Positions 1 to 3,081 of a stretch of 5,400 nt of DNA are shown here, one piece after another. The position numbers were made by a program, and so were the translations under genes. The notes below the pieces were generated by a model. That model was given only the letters and a program-made list of their open reading frames with translations. It ran no database searches and had not been told where the DNA came from. The first letter of the stretch is position 1, and each line of letters opens with the position of its first letter. The DNA is from Eubacteriales bacterium (GTDB lineage Bacteria; Bacillota_A; Clostridia; Lachnospirales; Lachnospiraceae), in contig JAUNAE010000043.1 in NCBI GenBank assembly GCA_030527765.1, forward strand, positions 1 through 5,400. Reading direction: 5' to 3'.

Positions 1-25
1 TTATAAATCAATATTATTTGGTGTT

Positions 26-54
26 TTGATAAAAAATAGTTGACTTACAATCAA
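26..54 (-). promoter_or_regulatory. Possible divergent leftward promoter
   Basis: On the minus strand TTGATT (54 to 49) is followed after 17 nt by TATCAA (31 to 26), each matching 4 or 5 of 6 consensus bases. Its -35 box lies in the inverted repeat GTTGA (39-43) / TCAAC (51-55), which also contains the rightward -35 box. A shared palindrome over two divergent -35 boxes is the usual plan of a phage repressor/Cro switch, and would place a leftward repressor gene just left of the window. Matches this good are common in A/T-rich DNA, so this is tentative. Confidence 0.3.
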
Positions 55-68
55 CAGAGTGCTAGTAT
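40..68 (+). promoter_or_regulatory. Rightward promoter of the XRE regulator
   Basis: TTGACT (40-45) and TAGTAT (63-68) are separated by 17 nt, and TGC directly before the -10 makes an extended -10. Transcription should start near 75, at the left edge of the palindrome 76-92, so a protein bound there would block the start site. No other convincing rightward promoter precedes the small genes that follow, so this may drive much of the early operon. Confidence 0.7.
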
Positions 69-75
69 TATCATA

Positions 76-92
76 GATGATTTAAAATCATC
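76..92. promoter_or_regulatory. Operator palindrome, site 1
   Basis: GATGATTT-A-AAATCATC is a perfect 8-bp inverted repeat around one central base. It sits at the predicted transcription start and ahead of the SD of the XRE gene. The same palindrome recurs at 330-346 on the other side of that gene. An exact repeat of a dimer-type site flanking a one-domain regulator suggests that this protein binds both. Confidence 0.65.
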
Positions 93-118
93 AAACATAA
101 GAGAAAGGAGTAAAGAAA

Positions 119-331
119 GTGACAAACACAAAAGCACTCAAAGAATTGATTAATGAGAAGGGAATGAAATTGAAGTTTGTTGCTGATTATTTGGGAATAT
201 CTGCGTATGGATTTGCGCTGAAACTCAATAATAAGCAGGAATTTAAGACCAGTGAGGTTCAGGCGCTTTGTGAACTCTTAGAAATCGATTCTTTGAAGAA
301 GAAAGAAGAGTTATTTTTTTACAAGAAATGA
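119..331 (+). CDS. Small XRE/Cro-like DNA-binding regulator
   Basis: This 70-aa protein is almost entirely a five-helix lambda-repressor-like HTH. Residues 5-14 form helix 1, 17-25 (KLKFVADYL) helix 2, and 28-36 (SAYGFALKL) the recognition helix, with a further helix at 43-54 (SEVQALCELL). A short lysine-rich tail ends it (KKKEELFFYKK). There is no sensor, protease or dimerisation domain, so it resembles Cro-type or small accessory phage regulators more than a full CI repressor. The start is GTG at 119, with AAAGGAG at 104-110 eight bases upstream; the first ATG is deep inside the HTH. Identical palindromes precede it and overlap its TGA stop, which suggests autoregulation and control of the next gene. 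The fold is confidently recognised; the exact role in the switch is inferred. Confidence 0.85.
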   Translation: MTNTKALKELINEKGMKLKFVADYLGISAYGFALKLNNKQEFKTSEVQALCELLEIDSLKKKEELFFYKK

Positions 332-346
332 TGATTTTAAATCATC
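330..346. promoter_or_regulatory. Operator palindrome, site 2
   Basis: GATGATTT-T-AAATCATC repeats the 76-92 site with only the centre changed, and here the symmetry extends two more bases per arm (328-348). It overlaps the TGA stop of the XRE gene (329-331) and ends just before the SD of the next gene (GGGAG, 349-353). Bound protein could act as a roadblock. As RNA it would form a hairpin close to that ribosome site. No good promoter is visible beside it. Confidence 0.6.
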
Positions 347-360
347 ATGGGAGAAACAAT

Positions 361-645
361 ATGGAAAAAGAATTAAATATCGATACCTTCGGAGAAATCA
401 TGGATAAATTTCTGGAGGATCACGAAGTAGTAATGCTGATCAAGCTGCCGGAGGGAAGTCTGGAAGCAGAAGTAGAGGACAACATAGGGTTAGGAAGCGT
501 ACCGAAGTTCTATCTGATGCTGAATGGAATGAAGTCGATCATAGATCAGATGATGAACGACATGGGAATAGATCCCAAGGAGAAGGAGAACCTGCTGGAT
601 AACATGTTGGACATTGTGAAAAAGGACATCTTAGAGGAGGAGTAA
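361..645 (+). CDS. Hypothetical acidic protein
   Basis: This is a 94-aa, strongly acidic protein that I do not recognise. The in-frame ATG at 328 lies inside the palindrome and has no SD, whereas ATG 361 has GGGAG seven bases upstream, so 361 is taken as the start. Residues 1-20 look helical and acidic. Residues 22-29 (EVVMLIKL) could be a beta strand, and 46-60 (SVPKFYLMLNGMKSI) run into a Met-rich helix (IIDQMMNDMGI). The tail is a charged helix ending in EEE. It has no signal peptide, membrane segment, cysteines or obvious catalytic motif. The negative charge could suit protein binding or DNA mimicry, but that is a guess from composition. Its TAA stop merges into the stem-loop at 644-675. 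Confidence 0.75.
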   Translation: MEKELNIDTFGEIMDKFLEDHEVVMLIKLPEGSLEAEVEDNIGLGSVPKFYLMLNGMKSIIDQMMNDMGIDPKEKENLLDNMLDIVKKDILEEE

Positions 646-675
646 GGATACCGGAAACATCCGTTTCCTATCCTT
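644..675. other. Stem-loop after the 361-645 gene
   Basis: AAGGATA (644-650) and GGAAAC (653-658) pair with GTTTCC (663-668) and TATCCTT (669-675), giving 13 bp with a CC bulge and the loop ATCC. No T-tract follows on either strand, so it is not a standard terminator. Its right arm is also the outer part of the inverted repeat at 666-679. It may protect the 3' end of the upstream message. Confidence 0.5.
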
Positions 676-718
676 GAAAAGCAGACCGCGTTGGAGCGAG
701 GTTAGCAGTTACAGAAAA

Positions 719-853
719 TTACAGTGTCTTTACATAGTGGGCAACGATGCTTGCGACATCGCCACTAACGTATGTAAAGTACTGCAGTTCATAGTGGAGA
801 CATTCGAGACGTCTCATTTGCACATTAGAAAATGCAGTTCGATAGAGTTTCAA
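719..853 (-). CDS. 44-aa leftward mini-protein, copy 1
   Basis: This leftward ORF starts at TTG (853-851), seven bases after a near-perfect SD (AAAGGAGGTGAT) and ends with TAA at 719. It starts MKLYRTAFSN and ends ASIVAHYVKTL. The copy at 1460-1594 has exactly the same length and shares 22 of the 43 residues after the start. At 11 of those shared residues the codons differ synonymously, and many other changes are conservative (L/I, Y/F, A/S, R/K, T/S, V/I). This is good evidence of selection on the protein. The conserved core is LQYFTYV...DV.SIVAHYVK (residues 23-42), probably strand-helix. There is no membrane segment or signal. The function is unknown. A promoter (897-925), a sequestered SD and the end-pairing stem make it a self-contained unit opposing the surrounding operon. 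Confidence 0.65.
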   Translation of the reverse strand: MKLYRTAFSNVQMRRLECLHYELQYFTYVSGDVASIVAHYVKTL

Positions 854-855
854 GA

Positions 856-880
856 AATCACCTCCTTTCGGAGGACGATT
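856..880 (-). promoter_or_regulatory. SD-sequestering hairpin of mini-gene copy 1
   Basis: On the minus strand CCTCC (875 to 871) pairs with GGAGG (866 to 862) around a GAAA tetraloop, and flanking AATC/GATT extend the stem across a small internal loop. The whole SD core is therefore buried. The equivalent 25-nt segment of copy 2 (1597-1621) also folds fully, with different pairs. This suggests translation that stays off unless the hairpin is opened by a protein, an RNA or a trailing ribosome. Confidence 0.6.
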
Positions 881-934
881 CGCGGTCTGTGTTTCAAGGA
901 TAGGAGAGGAGATTGGAGAAGTCAACAGAAGGGA
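881..934 (-). promoter_or_regulatory. Leftward promoter of mini-gene copy 1
   Basis: TTGACT (925 to 920) and TATCCT (902 to 897) are exactly 17 nt apart on the minus strand. Initiation near 890 would start the RNA at the first base of the CAGACCGCG arm (889 to 881), making the 5' end coincide with the closing stem of the element. The promoter lies inside the leader of the rightward gene at 946, so the two transcription units overlap head-on. Confidence 0.55.
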
Positions 935-1164
935 AAAAGAGAAGGATGAATAATTTCAGAATCATGTCAGGGTTGGATCCTGAACATGAGCAGCTCTACA
1001 TTGACAATTCAAAGCTGGAAAATGTACTGGAATATCGGTTAGTACATGATGCGAATGGAAGTGCAGAGCTGCTGATCAGGATGAAAGTTACCGTAAATTC
1101 ATCTGAGACTGAAAAAGTGACACCTGTGTATTAAGGATAGGACAGAAGTGAACAACAGAAGGGA
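896..1164 (+). repeat. Direct-repeat leaders flanking gene 946-1134
   Basis: The stretch 896-934 contains AAGGATAGGA, AGAAGT and CAACAGAAGGGA; 1133-1164 contains the same three blocks in the same order with altered spacers. The pair flanks the gene at 946-1134. The short form TAAGGATA also occurs where the 361-645 gene stops. Duplicated leaders fit gain of genes by tandem duplication or exchange by recombination between short homologies. Confidence 0.5.
946..1134 (+). CDS. Hypothetical 62-aa protein
   Basis: I do not recognise this small protein. It begins MNNFRIMSGL, continues with an acidic helix-prone middle (LENVLEYRL, residues 24-32), and has a beta-prone second half (AELLIRMKVTV, 40-50) with a polar C-terminus. 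There are no cysteines, membrane segments or catalytic motifs. ATG 946 is preferred because its leader matches that of the next gene: GAAGGG (928-933) corresponds to the SD before ATG 1171, though 12 bases is a long spacing. A TTG at 913 with AGGAG six bases upstream would add 11 residues and cannot be excluded. The gene lies between two direct-repeat leaders and downstream of a leftward promoter that overlaps its own leader. Confidence 0.65.
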   Translation: MNNFRIMSGLDPEHEQLYIDNSKLENVLEYRLVHDANGSAELLIRMKVTVNSSETEKVTPVY

Positions 1165-1170
1165 GATTAC

Positions 1171-1377
1171 ATGGAGAGAATATACCCGCCAGAGGAAAAA
1201 GAAGTAATCAGAAGGAATCTAGTACTGGACAGAATCGATATGGTGAGACAAGCGATCTCAGACATAGAGAAGAAGGCAGCAGAACAGGATATAGGAAGAT
1301 TCCGGATGGGATATTACGCAGGGAAGAAATCAGCGTTGGAGACAGAGCTGATCTGGCTGAAGGGATATCTGAAGTAA
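1171..1377 (+). CDS. Small coiled-coil-like protein, paralogue of 1677-1889
   Basis: This 68-aa, charged, predicted all-helical protein starts at ATG 1171 with GGGAG (1161-1165) five bases upstream. Residues 8-38 form a helix with hydrophobic spacing (VIRRNLVLDRIDMVRQAI). A Gly-rich turn GYYAG (47-51) is followed by KKSALETELIWLKGYL (52-67). The pattern G-x3-G-[KR][KR]-x-A-L-x2-E-L-x2-L-x-G-Y-L recurs at residues 40-60 of the protein at 1677-1889, so the two are diverged duplicates. Small proteins of this shape are common among uncharacterised phage early genes. A helical-hairpin binding partner role is plausible, but no function is known to me. Element copy 2 lies between the two paralogues. 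Confidence 0.75.
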   Translation: MERIYPPEEKEVIRRNLVLDRIDMVRQAISDIEKKAAEQDIGRFRMGYYAGKKSALETELIWLKGYLK

Positions 1378-1459
1378 GATAGCAGATCAACCACCGGAGC
1401 AAGTGGAAGATTTGAAATAGCGGACCGTGTTGGAACATGGTTAATAGTTACCAGAGTTT

Positions 1460-1594
1460 TTACAACTCTTTTATGTAGTGGGCAACGATGCTGCTTACAT
1501 CGCTGTCTACATAACTAAAAAACTGAAGCTTGTAACCTAAGCGCTGTAGACGCTTAGAAGTTTCGGTGTTTTTCGAAGTACGAAATATTTTTAT
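1460..1594 (-). CDS. 44-aa leftward mini-protein, copy 2
   Basis: This is the homologue of the leftward ORF at 719-853, with identical length and the same 3' core (DVSSIVAHYIKEL). At the aligned start position the codon is ATA (1594-1592) where copy 1 has TTG; the SD (GGGAGGTGAT) is in the same place and no ATG, GTG or TTG is close. Either ATA is used, or this copy has lost its start and is translated poorly or not at all. The frame is open upstream for more than 150 bases, but those upstream codons are not conserved with copy 1 beyond the SD hairpin. The protein is more basic in the middle (TSKNTETSKRL) than copy 1. AGAGTT/AACTCT around the TAA stop forms a small hairpin. Function unknown. 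Confidence 0.5.
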   Translation of the reverse strand: MKIFRTSKNTETSKRLQRLGYKLQFFSYVDSDVSSIVAHYIKEL

Positions 1595-1596
1595 AA

Positions 1597-1621
1597 AATC
1601 ACCTCCCTTCAAGAGGCGATT
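1597..1621 (-). promoter_or_regulatory. SD-sequestering hairpin of mini-gene copy 2
   Basis: On the minus strand the 25-nt segment folds end to end into 11 consecutive pairs (three of them G-T wobbles) around a GAA loop, and GGGAGG is wholly paired. It has the same length and position as the copy 1 hairpin despite sequence differences, which suggests the structure is being kept. Confidence 0.55.
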
Positions 1622-1640
1622 CACGGTCCGCATACACCTA

Positions 1641-1664
1641 ATTATAGCATCGGCAACATATAGA
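1641..1664 (-). promoter_or_regulatory. Leftward extended -10 promoter of mini-gene copy 2
   Basis: TGC-TATAAT on the minus strand (1649 to 1641) is a perfect extended -10. No good -35 is found at the expected distance (about 1664 to 1669). Initiation near 1634 would start the RNA within about three bases of the GCGGACCGTG arm, as predicted for copy 1. On the plus strand TTCACG (1620-1625) and TATAGC (1643-1648), 17 nt apart, make a weak overlapping rightward promoter for the gene at 1677. Confidence 0.5.
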
Positions 1665-1676
1665 AAGGAGCATTTT

Positions 1677-1889
1677 ATGAACCGAGAAATGGAAATCATG
1701 CTCCAGAAGATGGAGGCTCGAAGAGAGTATTTAACAAAAGAAATAGAACAGCTGAACAAGGTGGAAGTTGGGAATCAAGGGCCATGTGGATACGGATTCG
1801 ATATTGGCCGAAGATATGCACTACGAGAGGAATTGACATATCTGAATGGATACCTGGAAACGCTCAGGAAATTTAAGGAGGAAAGATGA
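1677..1889 (+). CDS. Small coiled-coil-like protein, paralogue of 1171-1377
   Basis: This 70-aa helical, charged protein starts at ATG 1677 with AGAAAGGAG six bases upstream; the longer frame back to 1566 runs through element copy 2 and is not a credible start. Residues 3-30 form an amphipathic helix (MEIMLQKMEARREYL, then KEIEQLNKVE). A Gly/Pro-containing turn (GNQGPCGYGFDIG, 32-44) precedes RRYALREELTYLNGYLETL (45-63). The second half matches the 1171-1377 protein. Its TGA overlaps the ATG of the next gene (ATGA), so the two are translationally coupled. Function unknown; a phage early gene of the same small family. Confidence 0.75.
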   Translation: MNREMEIMLQKMEARREYLTKEIEQLNKVEVGNQGPCGYGFDIGRRYALREELTYLNGYLETLRKFKEER

Positions 1890-2311
1890 AAGAGATGATT
1901 TATACGGAATCCATAAGAGGATTTCCATACAGAAATTACAGAGACACGGCGAAGGAATTCGGAATCTCAGAAGCAACCGTGAAGGCACGAACAAAAGAGA
2001 TCCGGGGCCAGATCGGCAAAAGATATCAGGATTATGCGCTGATCGAGGATGGAAACATTGTAATGATCAATCAGCTGGTCTTCATTGATTGGCAGTGTAA
2101 TCGCCGTAAACTCATGGATCACAACATGAAAAAGTATGTACCGGTATTTGATCCGGCAGCAGTGGCAGCTTATTCCGGATGGAGTAACCGCCCTGTGGTG
2201 GAAGGAAAACCAAGTGAGAGGGAAACAGAGATATCCATTGACAATATTGTGGATAAAGTCATGGAACGGATCGGGGAATTATTCGGAAGGAGAAAAGGAA
2301 ATGTTGCATAA
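1886..2311 (+). CDS. HTH-domain protein, probably phage regulatory or replication accessory
   Basis: This 141-aa protein starts at ATG 1886, overlapping the previous stop, with AAGGAGG at 1875-1881. Residues 16-40 make a clear helix-turn-helix (YRDTAKEFGISEATVKARTKEIR), the GISEATVKART part being the turn and recognition helix. Residues 46-70 look like a small beta wing (YALIEDGNIVMINQLVFIDW). Then come a basic region (CNRRKLMDHNMKKYVP) and a tryptophan-containing segment ending near residue 100 (AAYSGW). The linker at 101-117 is polar, and the last helix (IVDKVMERIGELF) may mediate oligomerisation. It lacks recombinase or nuclease residues. DNA binding is well supported. Whether it is a transcription factor, an excisionase-like protein or a replisome organiser is open. 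It overlaps the next gene by 11 bases. Confidence 0.75.
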   Translation: MKEMIYTESIRGFPYRNYRDTAKEFGISEATVKARTKEIRGQIGKRYQDYALIEDGNIVMINQLVFIDWQCNRRKLMDHNMKKYVPVFDPAAVAAYSGWSNRPVVEGKPSERETEISIDNIVDKVMERIGELFGRRKGNVA

Positions 2312-2573
2312 AGGATTCGATGCAGTGCTTTTGGCCATCACGACAACAACATACGGAGTTTGCAGAGAAGTGTTATTTGCAGAAAGCACATCACTGGTAG
2401 TTATGACGATCATCTGCTTCACGCTTTTCTATATGTCACTTATTTTAGCTTCAGAGGAAATGCTGAAACAGGTCATAAGAAAGAGAAGAAGAAAAAGAAG
2501 AATTGCTGCACGTCGTGAGCAGATGCGAAAAGCAGAGGAGAGGAGAAAACAGCAGGAATGGGTTACATTTTAA
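2301..2573 (+). CDS. Small membrane protein with a highly basic tail
   Basis: This 90-aa protein starts at ATG 2301 (AAGGAG, 2287-2292, eight bases upstream), inside the end of the HTH gene in another frame. Two hydrophobic stretches are visible: about 8-28 (AVLLAITTTTYGVCREVLF, the less certain) and 32-50 (LVVMTIICFTLFYMSLILA, a clear membrane helix). The C-terminal 35 residues form an Arg/Lys-rich helix (RKRRRKRR at 60-67, then REQMRKAEERRK). By the positive-inside rule the tail should be cytoplasmic, where it could touch nucleic acid or membrane phospholipid. I do not recognise a family. Proteins like this are common just before DUF3789-type genes in phage operons; the role is unknown. Confidence 0.7.
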   Translation: MLHKGFDAVLLAITTTTYGVCREVLFAESTSLVVMTIICFTLFYMSLILASEEMLKQVIRKRRRKRRIAARREQMRKAEERRKQQEWVTF

Positions 2574-2665
2574 CTTTTGCGCTCGGCGCAATTATTGGAG
2601 CAACCATGGTATGTCTGTGGGCGTGTCTGGCAGCAGATGCGAAGAGCAGAGAAGATGAAGAATAG
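2558..2665 (+). CDS. DUF3789-like single-pass mini membrane protein
   Basis: This is a 35-aa ORF overlapping the preceding gene by 16 bases. It begins MGYILTFALGAIIGATMVCL, one glycine-rich transmembrane helix, followed by WACLAADAKSREDEE, a short acidic cytoplasmic tail. Length, helix-then-acidic-tail layout and the C-x3-C...AD pattern match what I recall of DUF3789, a tiny family found in Clostridia mobile elements. The SD is AGGAG at 2541-2545, rather far upstream, so coupling to the previous gene is likely. The family function is unknown. It is directly followed by the tRNA-like RNA. Confidence 0.7.
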   Translation: MGYILTFALGAIIGATMVCLWACLAADAKSREDEE

Positions 2666-2671
2666 CAAGCA

Positions 2672-2740
2672 GCGTTCTCAGCAGAGGGCTGATCCGGGAA
2701 ACCGGTGGATGGTTCAAACCCATCAGGACGCTTTTATTTT
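2672..2740 (+). ncRNA. tRNA-like four-helix RNA without an anticodon loop
   Basis: GCGTTCT (2672-2678) pairs with AGGACGC (2725-2731) as a 7-bp acceptor-like stem, extended by A2671-T2732. Inside lie CAGC/GCTG with the loop AGAGG (2679-2691, D-arm-like), CCGG/CCGG with a GAAA tetraloop (2694-2705), and GATGG/CCATC with the loop TTCAAAC (2708-2724). The last is a perfect tRNA T arm containing the canonical GGTTCAAACCC. The 60-nt core ends in TTTTATTTT (2732-2740), so a terminator or 3'-end role is possible. There is no seven-base anticodon loop and no encoded CCA, so it cannot act as an ordinary tRNA. It lies between two genes of the rightward operon. It might recruit tRNA-binding or processing enzymes such as RNase P, or regulate the next gene, whose SD follows seven bases later. 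Confidence 0.65.
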
Positions 2741-2758
2741 ATGAAAAGGAGGGATCAC

Positions 2759-2929
2759 ATGGATGAGAGGACCGCCATTGTATGGATCATACGGTTTGAC
2801 CGCAAAATCAAATTTCCTTCGGGAAATTACTGCTATATCTGCAGCTTTATGGGAACCAAGGAAGAGGTGGCTGCTTATGCGAAAGACCTCGCAAGGCAGA
2901 ATAAAGCTGTAGTAAAAGCAATCATATAA
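2759..2929 (+). CDS. Hypothetical 56-aa protein
   Basis: ATG 2759 has a strong SD (AAGGAGG, 2746-2752) six bases upstream. Upstream in-frame ATGs lie in the tRNA-like RNA (2705) or before this SD (2741) and are less likely. The protein begins MDERTAIVWIIRFDRKIKF, with a beta strand at 6-12, then a Cys/Tyr-rich strand (NYCYICSFM) and an alpha helix (TKEEVAAYAKDLARQ), ending in KAVVKAII, probably another strand. The strand-strand-helix-strand layout suggests a small alpha/beta fold. There is no membrane segment or catalytic motif, and I do not recognise it. Its stop runs into the A-tract of the leftward terminator, so the antisense RNA at 2928-2979 would touch the 3' end of its message. Confidence 0.75.
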   Translation: MDERTAIVWIIRFDRKIKFPSGNYCYICSFMGTKEEVAAYAKDLARQNKAVVKAII

Positions 2930-2954
2930 AAAAGCCGATGCAATAAGCACCGGC
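2928..2954 (-). terminator. Leftward intrinsic terminator
   Basis: On the minus strand an 8-bp stem (2954-2947 with 2941-2934) encloses the loop TTATT and is followed by TTTTTT (2933 to 2928). One pair is a G-T wobble, which works only in minus-strand RNA; the plus strand has an A-C mismatch there and no T-tract. The structure is therefore specific to leftward transcription. Confidence 0.75.
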
Positions 2955-2979
2955 CAGCCCTCAAAGGAGCTACATCGTC
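2928..2979 (-). ncRNA. Short antisense RNA upstream of the rep gene
   Basis: The promoter at 2986-3014 and the terminator at 2928-2954 frame a leftward transcript of about 52 nt, starting near 2979. No start codon with an SD is present, so it should be non-coding. It is fully complementary to the rightward transcript just before the rep-like gene, including an AAAGGAG (2963-2969) and one arm of the AGCCCT/AGGGCT stem (2956-2961 with 2997-3002). Counter-transcribed RNAs in this position control initiator synthesis in several rolling-circle plasmids (pT181, pLS1), so copy-number control is the natural hypothesis. It could also limit read-through from the operon to the left. Confidence 0.6.
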
Positions 2980-2985
2980 TGTCTC

Positions 2986-3014
2986 ATAGTAGCAAAAGGG
3001 CTTAAAAATGTCAA
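2986..3014 (-). promoter_or_regulatory. Leftward promoter of the antisense RNA
   Basis: TTGACA (3014 to 3009) is a perfect -35. After 17 nt comes TACTAT (2991 to 2986) preceded by TGC, an extended -10. This is the best sigma-A type match in the window. The only thing it can transcribe before the terminator is the short RNA. Confidence 0.7.
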
Positions 3015-3019
3015 GAAAT

Positions 3020-3040
3020 ACGGGGAGTGAATCTCCCCGT
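3020..3040 (+). other. Hairpin before rep, candidate origin or leader structure
   Basis: ACGGGGAG (3020-3027) and CTCCCCGT (3033-3040) form a perfect 8-bp G/C-rich stem with the loop TGAAT. No T-tract follows, so it is not a terminator. It lies 41 bases before a HUH-type initiator gene. HUH enzymes commonly nick in or beside hairpins near their own gene, so it may hold the nick site. An RNA leader structure opposing the antisense RNA is the alternative. Confidence 0.4.
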
Positions 3041-3081
3041 GTATCACTTGATAAAGATATTAAGTTAAGGACATAAATGCT

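Larger units (their letters stand above)
666..905. repeat. Element copy 1 with 25-bp terminal inverted repeats
   Basis: The left end reads TCCTATCCTTGAAA (666-679), two unmatched bases, then CAGACCGCG (682-690). The right end (881-905) is its reverse complement apart from those two bases. The inner part, 681-890, aligns throughout with 1420-1631. Shared blocks include the closing CAGACCGCG-type stem, an 18/23-identical stretch at 690-712, the 3' end of the leftward ORF including a 13-base GTGGGCAACGATG block, and the SD hairpin. The outer 14 bp at each end are not shared with copy 2. I see no transposase or clear target duplication, so it could be a passively duplicated gene cassette rather than a MITE. 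Confidence 0.65.
1420..1631. repeat. Element copy 2 with covarying terminal inverted repeats
   Basis: GCGGACCGTG (1420-1429) and CACGGTCCGC (1622-1631) are perfect 10-bp inverted repeats bounding a 212-nt segment homologous to 681-890. Against copy 1 (CAGACCGCG / CGCGGTCTG) two positions of the stem differ, and both sides have changed so that pairing is kept. Inside, TTATGTAG/CTACATAA and CGATG/CATCG build a nested hairpin where copy 1 has TTTACAT/ATGTAAA, AGTGG/CCACT and GATG/CATC. CTAAGCG/CGCTTAG forms another hairpin that is unique to this copy. Confidence 0.65.

Noticed and set aside
644..675. Intrinsic terminator after the 361-645 gene
   Set aside because: The stem is strong but GAAAAG follows on the plus strand and no T-tract on the minus strand.
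666..905. Insertion sequence or MITE
   Set aside because: There are inverted ends but no transposase, no clear target-site duplication, and the outer 14 bp are not shared by copy 2, so active transposition is not supported.
674..949. Rightward 91-codon frame through element copy 1
   Set aside because: It crosses both structured ends, has no SD, and is antisense to the better supported leftward gene; copy 2 has no matching frame.
2672..2731. Ordinary tRNA gene
   Set aside because: The T arm and acceptor stem fit, but the central hairpin has a GAAA tetraloop instead of a seven-base anticodon loop and no U33-anticodon layout can be made; CCA is not encoded.
2963..3030. Leader peptide after AAAGGAG at 2963-2969
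   Set aside because: A good SD is followed only by ATC or CTG codons at usable distance, so an 18-codon frame would need an unusual start; noted but not called.
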